38,211 nucleotides of DNA from a virus. Position 1 is the stretch's first letter. Each line of letters opens with the position of its first letter. The position numbers and the translations under genes are program-made. Below are positions 18,551 through 26,935 of the stretch, piece by piece. The stretch covers positions 1 through 38,211 of IMG/VR virus record IMGVR_UViG_3300043446_000334, one strand, 5' to 3'. The notes beneath the pieces are model-generated. The model made no database searches. It was not told the origin of the DNA and worked only from the letters and a program-made list of their open reading frames with translations.

Positions 18551-20887
18551 TTATCCTGTTGCTTGTGTTGATGTGATGCCGCCGTCGCTATCTGTAACTA
18601 GAGTAGATCCATCATCAAACGTTTGTATTGACGAGCCGTCATCAAACGTTTGTACTGTAGGGTTAACTGCTTTACTAGATATTAAACTTGCAGGAGACGC
18701 AGCCGATGTAAATCCCTGACCTTGGCGTCTATTGCAATATAAAGTTTGAACAAACTTTCCATTTCTGAATGAACTGTTGATTGTTGTTATCTTATATAGA
18801 CCGCTAAATTGTGTTGCAAGTTTGGTATTTTTTATAGTGTACAAACCTGTAGCTTGATCTAAATCATTTGGTGTTCTAAAATTAATAACAATGTCAACTT
18901 CGCCATTTTGATAATTTATGTTACCGTCTTTAGTTATGTTAATTAAATTTGTTTGTGTTGCAGTAAAATTTCCTGCGCCGCTATTAGCAATGTAGTACGG
19001 ATCACCAACAATATCCATTGTAATGTTCATCATATCCATTCCTTCTGTCATTGCTTGATGGAACATTCTTGCTACACGGCTCGCCTGTGTTTCACCAACG
19101 CTACCACCCTTGTTGTCAGTTGAAAACAAAGTTGCAACGGTTTTAGTCATTGTGGCTAAAGTACCTAATTCCGGTGTGCCGCCTTGAGGCATTTTAGGCT
19201 TGCTTGGATTTTCTTCAGTACCTGGTGCGCCAGATTCGCCGCCTCCCATCTGGTCTGCATTAGCTATATCCCCAGATGTGGTAAAGTCGTCTGCTTGAAA
19301 CACTTGGTAAAATGTATTTGAAATATCAATCTCAAACTTTATTACGTCAACATTTTTACCTGTGTAGATATAGTTGTATTCTTTAGCGGCTTGTTTTTTT
19401 AACTGCTCTATTCCTGGTGCTGGTGCGTTTGGTGCTAATAATCTGCTAGCATGTACTTGATAGGGTACTACCCTATAAACAAACAGTTTAGGTATTGAAC
19501 CAGTTTTAGACATGTTAGCATCATTAGTTATATGATAAACTTGTGTATCAATTCTCCACCAAGGACGCATACCATTAGTATCTGGTGGTCTTTCTAGTGC
19601 GGCTTTTGCTATATCGCTTTTAATCAACACTTGATTAATTACATTAACAATATCTGTGTTAATTGCAAAAGTAAAATCAACTAGACCAACAGGTGTAGCA
19701 GTTACCGCTGATCTTTTTATGTTTCCGTCATCGTCGTAAATATTTTTTTCTTCGTTAAAAGACTTGTTCTGAGGCCTAGTAATATCGTAACCAAGGCCCG
19801 CCTTTCCAATGTCGTTGCAAACACCGTCAGGTTGAACTAATGTCTTGTTAACACTACTTCTTGATAAATTTAATTTTTGCAAAACTTTGCCGTCAGTAGC
19901 AGTTTGGGCTGTGTCTAAAACAGCGGTAGTATCGTCTTCTTTTGCTTGACTTGAAGAAGATGCCTGGCTAACACCGTTAGCACCGCTAGAAGAAATGTCT
20001 TCTGGAAACAAAATTACATATTCGTCTGGGACATTTACAAGGCCTTCTTTTTTCTGCTGTTGTGTTTTAGAATTAAGATATGCTTGTAAACTATTTGGTC
20101 CGGATTGTAAAATCTCTTGTACGGTTTTACCTCTAATTGTAGCATCTGATTTTAGCAATCTCACTGTGTCCATTAAAGTTGATGCATTAACTGGTAATCC
20201 TACACATTGATAAACACTACCAGACCCGCTAACTTTCACTGTCATATTGTTAAAGTTAAAAGGTATAAACTTTTTAGTAAGAGGAACTGCTTTAAAAGAT
20301 CCGTTTTGGTCTTGTCCTCTAAATTCAATCGTTAGTAAAAACGGAGCTTCGTTATAATTTTTATATCCTTTATTTCTGGCGGCAACTTGTACAGCCATCA
20401 TAAACTGCCCCATGCTGTAAGGTTCAACAATAGTAAATTCTAAGTTAGTGCTGTTAGTATTGCCTGTGCCTTTTTCAAAACCGTATTGTCCTTTAATGTT
20501 AAGTTCGGTACAATAAAATTCATTCATGCCGCCATCAAGTTTAACACGGTTGTTTGGAGCAGAACTTGCACCCTTAAACAACCAGGGTCCTGATATTTTT
20601 CCTGCTATGTAAGATGTATCTGGAAAATTAAACTCGTCTGCAGACAAACAAGTCATGCCAATAATATAGTCATAAGAACTATATGAATTTAGTGGGTTTG
20701 GTATTGGTAAAGTAAACGGGGCATCAAAAAGTCCAACAGGCGGAGATGTGAATAGTGTGTCAATGGCAGCTCCTATTCCTTTTAACGAACTACCAATGCT
20801 ATCAACTACTCCACTTAATGCGCTTGCGGCGCCGGTAACTACAGTGACCGCTCCAACTGCTTTTGTAAGATCTTTTGTTGCTGACAT
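18551..20887 (-). CDS. Putative baseplate hub protein (gp27-position, 778 aa)
   Basis: This is a large protein between gp53 and gp5. The N-terminal 30 residues are small and hydrophobic (AVGAVTVVTGAASALSGVVD). A beta-rich region follows (DYIIGMTCLSADEFNFPDTS, and EFTIVEPYSMGQFMMAVQVA). The C-terminal half carries MDMMNITMDIVGDPYYIANS, then VDIVINFRTPNDLD and FSGLYKITTINSSFRNGKF followed by QTLYCNRRQG. That layout (GDP-Y-I then a closing beta hairpin) resembles hub proteins of contractile tails such as gp27/gpD. The tail end has tandem QTFDDGS repeats encoded by a 16-bp direct repeat. Position next to the gp5 spike supports a hub role. The hub call is inference; a virion structural role is fairly secure. 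Confidence 0.6.
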   Translation of the reverse strand: MSATKDLTKAVGAVTVVTGAASALSGVVDSIGSSLKGIGAAIDTLFTSPPVGLFDAPFTLPIPNPLNSYSSYDYIIGMTCLSADEFNFPDTSYIAGKISGPWLFKGASSAPNNRVKLDGGMNEFYCTELNIKGQYGFEKGTGNTNSTNLEFTIVEPYSMGQFMMAVQVAARNKGYKNYNEAPFLLTIEFRGQDQNGSFKAVPLTKKFIPFNFNNMTVKVSGSGSVYQCVGLPVNASTLMDTVRLLKSDATIRGKTVQEILQSGPNSLQAYLNSKTQQQKKEGLVNVPDEYVILFPEDISSSGANGVSQASSSSQAKEDDTTAVLDTAQTATDGKVLQKLNLSRSSVNKTLVQPDGVCNDIGKAGLGYDITRPQNKSFNEEKNIYDDDGNIKRSAVTATPVGLVDFTFAINTDIVNVINQVLIKSDIAKAALERPPDTNGMRPWWRIDTQVYHITNDANMSKTGSIPKLFVYRVVPYQVHASRLLAPNAPAPGIEQLKKQAAKEYNYIYTGKNVDVIKFEIDISNTFYQVFQADDFTTSGDIANADQMGGGESGAPGTEENPSKPKMPQGGTPELGTLATMTKTVATLFSTDNKGGSVGETQASRVARMFHQAMTEGMDMMNITMDIVGDPYYIANSGAGNFTATQTNLINITKDGNINYQNGEVDIVINFRTPNDLDQATGLYTIKNTKLATQFSGLYKITTINSSFRNGKFVQTLYCNRRQGQGFTSAASPASLISSKAVNPTVQTFDDGSSIQTFDDGSTLVTDSDGGITSTQATG
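18612..18654. repeat. 16-bp direct repeat (two copies, 27-bp period)
   Basis: TCATCAAACGTTTGTA occurs at 18612-18627 and again at 18639-18654 within the 3' end of the putative hub gene. It encodes the repeated QTFDDGS peptide. The core CAAACGTTTG is itself a palindrome. Most simply it is a coding micro-repeat. Confidence 0.75.
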
Positions 20888-20888
20888 T

Positions 20889-21191
20889 TTATAATCCTAA
20901 TACAGTACTTAGGCTAGTAGCCTTAGGAAGATAAATTTTTGTTCCAACTTTAAAATCAAAAATAGGATCTTGCAAAACATCTAAGTTTCTTTGAACAAAA
21001 ACCCACCACAAGGCAGCATCGCCGTATAAGTCAAATGCTAAAAGGTCTGGCCTATATGCATACTGTGGCCCGATTGTGTAATACACATCGTCATCTTCAG
21101 CCGCTACTGGTCGTATGTTTAATACTTCTAAATAATTTCTAGAAACCGGAGTATTATACCAAGGACTTGTGTTTTTATAATTTGATGCCAT
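20889..21191 (-). CDS. gp53: Baseplate wedge protein gp53 (LysM-like)
   Basis: A 100-aa protein with the gp53 signature YRPDLLAFDLYGDAALWWVF followed by QRNLDVLQDPIFDFKVGTKI and YLP. This is the LysM-like fold that gp53 uses to clamp adjacent wedges in the T4 baseplate. T4 gp53 is 196 aa, so this is the short core form. The gene starts 2 nt after the gp48 stop and ends 1 nt before the next start, a tightly packed operon. Confidence 0.88.
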   Translation of the reverse strand: MASNYKNTSPWYNTPVSRNYLEVLNIRPVAAEDDDVYYTIGPQYAYRPDLLAFDLYGDAALWWVFVQRNLDVLQDPIFDFKVGTKIYLPKATSLSTVLGL

Positions 21192-21193
21192 AA

Positions 21194-22096
21194 TTAAATG
21201 TATCCTGTTGTTCCAGTAACATATCCACCTTGTACGAATCGGTCTAGACTAAATTTTCTGTTAGTTGTTCTGCTGTACATTGGTTGTAGGTTAACTACAA
21301 ATTGGCTCTTTGTTGGAACATAAGTTTTGCCTGCACTAGTTGAACCACCTAGGCCAAGAGACCCTAGTAAGCCGGCGGCGCCAGATACAGTTGATAAAAT
21401 ATTGCTACCACCAATTCCCAATGTATCTGTAAGGCCTCCAATACTGTCTGCAAGTGTTGCAATCTCGCCTAATGCACTAGCGGATGGTTCGCAACTGATA
21501 TAATCGCAATCTTTAGGCAATGTTGTTTGGAAGCTGGTAACCGCTACTGGAACGTTTTTAAAAACATAACTTCCATATCCGTTTAAAAATACCACAGGCG
21601 GCGGATTTCCTGCCTTTGGGTCGAAGCCTGCAAACATTTTTGTAACAGACCTAAAGTAATGTAAAGCGGCAACCCAATATAATGCCTGTGTGCTATCTTC
21701 TACGTTCATTGGTGCAGTAATAGTTATAACTCCAGGACTGCTGTTTTCATATGCTTGGAATTGATAATTAGTATGCGTAGTTGGAATAGAATTATATTTG
21801 GCTGCTGAGGAAAAAGAAATCTCTGGAGTATACGGAAATACCATACCACCAGCATCCTTTAACGGTGCTAAAGCAGGGCTTTGCCTAAAACTTGGCCAGA
21901 ATGGTAAACTTAATCTAACACGCCAATCATTACTGTTGCCAGTATCGCTAAACATTGAAACTGCGCCCAACAGGTCGCCAACTCCTTCTGCGCCGGACAT
22001 TAAACCAGCGGCATCTAGGCGACTTATACTTGCAATATTTGAAACTGCGCTAGCGGCGGCACCTACTGCGCCGATCATCGAGCCTACATTTGCCAT
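21194..22096 (-). CDS. gp48: Baseplate tail-tube cap/initiator, gp48 family
   Basis: The 300-aa protein has the family block GGMVFPYTPEISFSSAAKYN (residues about 84-103). Then come HTNYQFQAYENSS, VITITAPMNVEDSTQALYWV, and AALHYFRSVTKMFAGFDPKA followed by GNPPPVVFLNGYG. This is the tube-like fold of gp48/gp54, which caps the hub and nucleates the tail tube. The first 60 residues are glycine/alanine-rich and hydrophobic, and a second glycine-rich stretch lies near 215-255. It is the first gene of the left operon, preceded by a late-promoter-like box 23 nt upstream. T4 has two paralogues here (48 and 54); only one is visible, and I chose the gp48 name by resemblance to marine homologues. Confidence 0.8.
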   Translation of the reverse strand: MANVGSMIGAVGAAASAVSNIASISRLDAAGLMSGAEGVGDLLGAVSMFSDTGNSNDWRVRLSLPFWPSFRQSPALAPLKDAGGMVFPYTPEISFSSAAKYNSIPTTHTNYQFQAYENSSPGVITITAPMNVEDSTQALYWVAALHYFRSVTKMFAGFDPKAGNPPPVVFLNGYGSYVFKNVPVAVTSFQTTLPKDCDYISCEPSASALGEIATLADSIGGLTDTLGIGGSNILSTVSGAAGLLGSLGLGGSTSAGKTYVPTKSQFVVNLQPMYSRTTNRKFSLDRFVQGGYVTGTTGYI

Positions 22097-22119
22097 ATTC
22101 TTTTCCTCTTTTGGTAATG

Positions 22120-22127
22120 TATTTATT
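22120..22127 (-). promoter_or_regulatory. Candidate late promoter of the baseplate operon
   Basis: The minus strand reads AATAAATA, one mismatch from TATAAATA, 23 nt ahead of the gp48 ATG. Its last base is shared with the -35 box of the opposing gp55 promoter, so the early (rightward) and late (leftward) promoters physically overlap. Confidence 0.55.
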
Positions 22128-22155
22128 TGACTTTTTAATGTGCGTAGTTTATAAT
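22127..22155 (+). promoter_or_regulatory. Strong host sigma70-type (early) promoter for gp55 operon
   Basis: TTGACT at 22127-22132, a 17-nt spacer, and TATAAT at 22150-22155: a near-perfect bacterial housekeeping promoter 22 nt upstream of the gp55 start codon. It is the clearest sigma70 promoter I found in the window and would let unmodified host polymerase make the late sigma factor and the downstream recombination proteins. Confidence 0.8.
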
Positions 22156-22177
22156 TTATTATCCGGAGACTGAGTGA

Positions 22178-23020
22178 ATGACAACAATACCAACTAAAGT
22201 AAACTATTTGAACAATAAGGACATGCTAGCAGAAATACACAGATCTAAAAGCTCATACTGTTCGTTTACTAAACCAGAGTACCACCAATACGATATTATT
22301 TTACCAAGTTTAGAAAAAGTTAATATCCGCACTATTGCAGAAGCCAAGCGCAATCGTGCTAAAAGACTAGGCGATGCTGAATATTTGGCTAGAAAATCTG
22401 CAGGAGAAAAAATTAAACAAGCAGATTGCGAAATTGATTACAGAAAAATACAAAAAACAGATCTTGTTTTTAGGATAATGACATATGATCACATTCCTTT
22501 GAACAGTACACGCAAGAAAAATCCCAAAAGTCAAGCAGATCACAGAGACAAAGTTAACTTTCCGCCTTTCCAACATTGGAAGTTTGACGAAAACGATGAA
22601 CTTGTTTGTGTTGGAAAGAGCCACTGGAAGGGTGATTTAGTCAAAGGGAAATTTGACAAAGATGCTGGGCAAATTACTAATAACTTAGCTCGCATGATGA
22701 TTAAACTCTGCGAGCGTTATGCTACACGCGGCAATGTTCGTGGTTATACTTACAACGACGAAATGAAGGGCCAAGCTATTTTACAATTAACGCAAATAGG
22801 ATTACAATTTGACGAGTCAAAGAGTGATAATCCATTTGCTTATTTTACTGCGGCTGTTACTAATTCGTTTGTGCGAGTCATTAATCTTGAAAAACGAAAT
22901 CAAAATATAAGAGACGATATTTTAGAAATGAACGGAATGAATCCAAGTTATAGCAGAACTGGGCAAGGCGAGCATGAGGCTGCATTAAAACGTCATAATG
23001 AAGGACTAACCGATGAGTAA
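22178..23020 (+). CDS. gp55: Late-transcription sigma factor gp55
   Basis: T4 gp55 is a minimal sigma factor that binds RNA polymerase and recognises TATAAATA late promoters together with the sliding clamp and gp33. The 280-aa protein is longer than T4's 185. The C-terminal half carries the diagnostic segments ITNNLARMMIKLCERYATRG and KGQAILQLTQIGLQFDESKS followed by DNPFAYFTAAVTNSFVRVIN and LEKRNQNIRDDILEMNGMNPS, a sigma region 2-like block. The N-terminal ~120 residues are a charged extension that I do not recognise. ATG at 22178 follows a CGGAG Shine-Dalgarno. It heads the right operon and its 3' end overlaps gp47 by 8 nt. Confidence 0.93.
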   Translation: MTTIPTKVNYLNNKDMLAEIHRSKSSYCSFTKPEYHQYDIILPSLEKVNIRTIAEAKRNRAKRLGDAEYLARKSAGEKIKQADCEIDYRKIQKTDLVFRIMTYDHIPLNSTRKKNPKSQADHRDKVNFPPFQHWKFDENDELVCVGKSHWKGDLVKGKFDKDAGQITNNLARMMIKLCERYATRGNVRGYTYNDEMKGQAILQLTQIGLQFDESKSDNPFAYFTAAVTNSFVRVINLEKRNQNIRDDILEMNGMNPSYSRTGQGEHEAALKRHNEGLTDE

Positions 23021-24026
23021 TCTGTTTAAAAAAGTAGCTTGTTTTACTGACATCCACTTTGGATTGAAGTCAAACAGCGGTACACACAATCAAGACTGTG
23101 AAGATTTTGTAGATTGGTATATACAAAAAGCCAAGGAGGAAGGGTGTGACACAGGTATTTTTATGGGCGACTGGCATCACAACCGGAATAGTCTTAACAT
23201 TACTACTATGGACTACTCCTTACGAGCACTGGAGAAACTTGGACAGAGTTTTGATCAGTTTTATTTTTTTCCTGGCAATCACGATCTTTATTATAAAGAT
23301 AAACGAGATATCCACTCTGTAGAATTTGGCAAGTATATTCCCGGTATCACTGTTGTACACGAGCCAATGACTGTTGGAAATGTTACGCTGTGCCCTTGGC
23401 TAGTAGGTGACGAGTGGAAACAAATAGGTAAAAAGAAAGCAGACTACATCTTTGGTCACTTTGAACTCCCGCACTTTTACATGAATGCCATGGTACAGAT
23501 GCCAGACCACGGTGAGATTCAGCTAGATGCGTTTGAGGGTTATAAGATGGGCTTTAGCGGGCACTTCCACAAACGCCAAAGCAAGGGTAATATGCATTAT
23601 ATCGGTAATGCGTTTCCGCACAACTACGCAGATGCGTGGGACGATGACCGCGGAATGATGATTTTAGAATGGGGCAAACAACCAGAATATCACTCTTGGC
23701 CTGATCAACCTACATTCCGTACGGTAACTCTTAGTCGTTTAATTGATGAAGCAGATACATTAATTCTGCCCAAGCAACATCTGCGTGTAACACTAGACAT
23801 CGATATCACTTACGAAGAAGCAAGTTTTATCAAAGAAAACTTTATGGCTCAATATGAAATAAGAGAGCTTACTCTTATTGCTGAAAAGAAGGCTGTTGAA
23901 ATTAATACAGACATTGATGTACAGAGTTTTGAAAGTGTTGATCAAATTGTTAGCAATCAGTTGGTCAGTATCGAAAGCGATACGTATAATAAGAATACGC
24001 TTCTAGCGATTTATAATAGCCTATGA
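23013..24026 (+). CDS. gp47: Recombination endonuclease subunit gp47 (Mre11-like)
   Basis: gp47 is the metallophosphoesterase nuclease of the gp46/47 (Rad50/Mre11-type) complex that resects DNA ends for recombination-dependent replication. All calcineurin-type motifs are visible in order: D13-x-H15 in FTDIHFG, GDWHH (motif II, near residue 50), FPGNHD (motif III, near 90), FGHFE (motif IV) and SGHFHKRQ (motif V, GHxH). Length 337 aa equals the T4 protein (339). The start overlaps gp55 and the stop overlaps gp46 (ATGA), indicating coupled translation and stoichiometric expression. Confidence 0.95.
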   Translation: MSNLFKKVACFTDIHFGLKSNSGTHNQDCEDFVDWYIQKAKEEGCDTGIFMGDWHHNRNSLNITTMDYSLRALEKLGQSFDQFYFFPGNHDLYYKDKRDIHSVEFGKYIPGITVVHEPMTVGNVTLCPWLVGDEWKQIGKKKADYIFGHFELPHFYMNAMVQMPDHGEIQLDAFEGYKMGFSGHFHKRQSKGNMHYIGNAFPHNYADAWDDDRGMMILEWGKQPEYHSWPDQPTFRTVTLSRLIDEADTLILPKQHLRVTLDIDITYEEASFIKENFMAQYEIRELTLIAEKKAVEINTDIDVQSFESVDQIVSNQLVSIESDTYNKNTLLAIYNSL

Positions 24027-25801
24027 TAAAAATTAAAGAACTTACAGTAAAAAACTTTATGAGTGTGGGTAATCAAACCCAAGCTGTTGATTTTAGTAAA
24101 GAAAACTTAACACTAGTGTTAGGTGAAAACTTAGACCAAGGTGGTGATGACAGCGGTTCACGCAATGGCACAGGTAAAACTACCATTGTCAACGCATTAA
24201 GTTATGCGCTATTCGGGAACGCTCTTACTAATATTAAGAAAGACAACCTAATTAACAAGATTAACAATAAGAACATGTTAGTTACGTTGGCGTTTGAAAA
24301 GGATGGGGAAACATATCGCATTGAGCGCGGTCGTAAGCCTAATGTTTTACAGTTTTATGTAAACGATGTTGAGCAAGAAACAGGTGAAACAGATGACGCA
24401 CAAGGTGATATGCGCGAAACACAGAAAGACTTAGACGAATTGTTAGGCATGAGTCACGATATGTTCAAGCACATTGTTGCGTTAAACACATATACAGAGC
24501 CTTTCTTAAGTATGCGAGCAAACGACCAGCGTGTTATTATTGAGCAGTTGTTAGGTATTACACTATTATCAGAAAAAGCAGACAAATTAAAAGAATTAAT
24601 TAAAGAAACAAAAGATCTAATACTGCAAGAGTCTGCTAATATTGAAGCAACTAAGAAATCAAATGAAGGTATTCAAAAAAGCATTGACAGTTTAATCACT
24701 AAGCAAACTGCGTGGAATAATCAAAGAGATAACGATCTTGAAAAGATTGGTCGGGCTATTATTGAATTAGAAAGTGTTGACATTAGCACAGAAATTGAGC
24801 TCCACACTTTGCATAAAACGTATGCGGAGCATACGGCAAAGCTCAAATCCTTGAACAAGGAGCGGGCAACTTTAGAAAGCGCGATAGCGCAAGCGGAGCG
24901 TAGCGTCACGAAGTACGACGCGGAGCTTATGAAGCTGGCGAATAAGCGGTGCCATGCTTGTGAACAGGAACTACATGATCACAAACACGGCGAAATGACC
25001 ACAGAAGCACAGGGTCATTTAGACGAAGCTAAAAAGTATCGTGATAAAATTGTCAACGACCTGTCTACCATAGTAGGAGAAATTAATCTGCTAGGGGAAC
25101 TTGCGGCACCGACACGTACATATTACGATACCGTTGAAGAAGCACTTAAACATCAGAACAATTTAAAAACACTAGAAACACAATTGACTGTACGTGCAGG
25201 CGAAGTTGACCCTTATCAAGAACAGATTGATGAGCTGATGAGCACAGCCATACAGGAAATTTCTTGGGATCGTGTAAATGAGTTGAATACTCTTAAAGAG
25301 CATCAAGAGTTTCTATTAAAATTGTTAACCAGTAAGGATAGTTTTATCCGCAAGAAGATCATCGATCAAAATCTAGCATATCTAAACAATCGTTTAACTT
25401 ACTATCTAGACAAAATGGGCTTGCCGCACACTGTGGTCTTTCAAAACGATCTAAGTGTCGAAATCACACAGCTTGGACAGGACTTAGATTTTGATAATCT
25501 GTCTAGAGGAGAGCGTAATCGCTTGATTCTCAGTATGAGTTGGGCGTTCCGTGACGTCTGGGAGTCGCTGTATCAGCAGATTAATCTGTTGTTCATTGAC
25601 GAGCTTGTTGATAACGGCTTAGACGCCAGCGGTGTTGAGGGCGCATTAAGTGTGCTCAAGAAGATTGCCCGTGAGCGCAAGAAGAATGTATTCTTAATTT
25701 CACACAAAGACGAACTTATCGGCCGTGTTAACAACGTACTCAAAGTTATCAAAGAAAACGGATTTACATCTTATGCTAACGATTTAGAGGTCACAGAATG
25801 A
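24023..25801 (+). CDS. gp46: Recombination endonuclease subunit gp46 (Rad50-like ATPase)
   Basis: SMC/Rad50-type ATPase partner of gp47. The P-loop RNGTGKTT is at residues 47-54 and a long coiled coil spans about 180-450. It is broken by a zinc hook with C310 and C313 (CHAC). The ABC signature LSRGE is at 493-497, followed by Walker B LLFIDE around 522-527 and the D-loop-like DNGLDASG. Length 592 aa against 560 in T4. A short stretch just before the hook (24800-24955) uses GC-richer codons (GCG, GAG, CTC, CGG) than the rest of the gene. The stop overlaps the next start as ATGA. Confidence 0.95.
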   Translation: MIKIKELTVKNFMSVGNQTQAVDFSKENLTLVLGENLDQGGDDSGSRNGTGKTTIVNALSYALFGNALTNIKKDNLINKINNKNMLVTLAFEKDGETYRIERGRKPNVLQFYVNDVEQETGETDDAQGDMRETQKDLDELLGMSHDMFKHIVALNTYTEPFLSMRANDQRVIIEQLLGITLLSEKADKLKELIKETKDLILQESANIEATKKSNEGIQKSIDSLITKQTAWNNQRDNDLEKIGRAIIELESVDISTEIELHTLHKTYAEHTAKLKSLNKERATLESAIAQAERSVTKYDAELMKLANKRCHACEQELHDHKHGEMTTEAQGHLDEAKKYRDKIVNDLSTIVGEINLLGELAAPTRTYYDTVEEALKHQNNLKTLETQLTVRAGEVDPYQEQIDELMSTAIQEISWDRVNELNTLKEHQEFLLKLLTSKDSFIRKKIIDQNLAYLNNRLTYYLDKMGLPHTVVFQNDLSVEITQLGQDLDFDNLSRGERNRLILSMSWAFRDVWESLYQQINLLFIDELVDNGLDASGVEGALSVLKKIARERKKNVFLISHKDELIGRVNNVLKVIKENGFTSYANDLEVTE

Positions 25802-26256
25802 AAGTAGGATTTACCTGTTCAACATTTGATCTGTTTCATGCAGGTCACATTATAATGCTGAAAGAAGCCAAGCAACAATGCGACTATTTGATAGTAGGAT
25901 TACAAACTGACCCTACTATAGACAGGCCTAGAGAGAAAAATAAACCAGTGCAGAGCATATTTGAACGCTATGTACAGCTACAGGCCTGCAAATATGTAGA
26001 CGAGATTGTGGTCTATGCTACAGAAAAGGATCTTGTAGACATACTGCTGTCATATCCTATTGATGTTAGAATACTAGGAGACGAATACGAACACAAGCAG
26101 TTTACTGGTCGTCAGGAATGTATTCAAAAAGGTATCAAGTTTTATTTTAACAAACGAGAACACACGTTCTCAACTACAGAACTGCGTCAGCGAGTTATAG
26201 ATGCTGAAGCAGAGAAATTTATAGCAAAGGCAGAATCAGTGAATGCATCAGGATGA
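25798..26256 (+). CDS. Cytidylyltransferase-like nucleotidyltransferase (TagD/GCT type)
   Basis: Members of this HIGH-superfamily transfer CMP or AMP to a phosphorylated substrate; the closest pattern is glycerol-3-phosphate cytidylyltransferase. Visible motifs: GFTCSTFDLFHAGH with H14-x-x-H17, LIVGLQTDPTIDRPREKNKP, and the second nucleotide-binding motif TFSTTELRQRV (residues about 121-131). At 152 aa it is a full-length single domain. It is the fourth gene of the gp55-47-46 operon and overlaps both neighbours (ATGA upstream, 14 nt downstream). Related genes occur in other marine T4-like phages. The substrate is unknown; sugar or lipid-head modification is a guess. Confidence 0.8.
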   Translation: MKVGFTCSTFDLFHAGHIIMLKEAKQQCDYLIVGLQTDPTIDRPREKNKPVQSIFERYVQLQACKYVDEIVVYATEKDLVDILLSYPIDVRILGDEYEHKQFTGRQECIQKGIKFYFNKREHTFSTTELRQRVIDAEAEKFIAKAESVNASG

Positions 26257-26491
26257 AGATCTACATGCCCAACTGTTAGCCAAATTTAGGGAATACTTTG
26301 AGGCAAATCAAAAATGGCTCAACGAAGGCACTAAGCGTTCGGCTATTGACCTACGGCGTATCATGAGTGAGATTCGTAAAATCTGCTCAGAACGCAGGGT
26401 AGTGGTCAGAGAATGGCTAGACTGGAAGGAAGAACAGCTACTAGAACGCAACCAAAAGAGAAAGGCTCAGGACGCAGGCTCAGATACATAG
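26243..26491 (+). CDS. Small charged helical protein, unknown function
   Basis: An 82-aa protein with ATG inside the preceding gene (14-nt overlap). The sequence is strongly helical and charged (about 18 Lys/Arg, 16 Asp/Glu). The middle segment is FEANQKWLNEGTKRSAIDLR then RIMSEIRKICSERRVVVREW. The pattern of aromatic KWL followed by a basic helix is reminiscent of small histone-like hypothetical proteins found in the recombination region of marine T4-like phages, but I cannot assign a function. Real coding is supported by operon packing. Confidence 0.65.
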   Translation: MHQDEDLHAQLLAKFREYFEANQKWLNEGTKRSAIDLRRIMSEIRKICSERRVVVREWLDWKEEQLLERNQKRKAQDAGSDT

Positions 26492-26494
26492 TTG

Positions 26495-26935
26495 ATGTCA
26501 TGGTATTATGAGAATCAACTGGTAAATGAACTGCCCGAAGACTGCATAGGCTTCGTTTACATCATTACAAATCTTACATCACAGCGCAAATACATAGGCA
26601 AAAAATTAGCAAAATTTAGTAAAACAACATATAAAACTGTTAAACTAAAGAACGGCAACAAAAAGAAAAAGAAAATTAGGCAAAAAGTTGATTCAGACTG
26701 GCGTGAATACTATGGTTCTTCGCCGGAACTAACCAAAGACGTAGAGCAATTAGGCGCTGAAAACTTCAAACGAGAAATATTATTTTACTGCAACTCAAAG
26801 GCAGAATGTAGTTACATCGAGGCTAGGGAACAGTTTTCCCGCAGAGTATTAGAATCAGATGACTACTACAACGGGCACATACAGGTCAGGGTCCACGGAT
26901 CCCATATCAAAGGCAAAATCCAACTTAACGGTTAA
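26495..26935 (+). CDS. Putative GIY-YIG-type endonuclease
   Basis: A 146-aa protein. Residues 20-35 read FVYIITNLTSQRKYIG, matching the two-strand GIY...YIG core with FVY in place of GIY. After a lysine-rich insertion comes SDWREYYGSS (candidate catalytic Arg), then ENFKREILFY and a helix with CSYIEAREQF (candidate metal-binding Glu), then YYNGHIQVRVHGSHIKG. The order fits GIY-YIG/Seg-like nucleases. I chose ATG at 26495; a TTG directly before it (26492) would add one residue. It is the last gene of the operon and lies against the structured non-coding region, so a homing or RNA-linked role is possible but unproven. Confidence 0.65.
   Translation: MSWYYENQLVNELPEDCIGFVYIITNLTSQRKYIGKKLAKFSKTTYKTVKLKNGNKKKKKIRQKVDSDWREYYGSSPELTKDVEQLGAENFKREILFYCNSKAECSYIEAREQFSRRVLESDDYYNGHIQVRVHGSHIKGKIQLNG

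Noticed and set aside
18612-18654. Direct repeat as an att site or operator
   Set aside because: It lies inside coding sequence and simply encodes a repeated QTFDDGS peptide.
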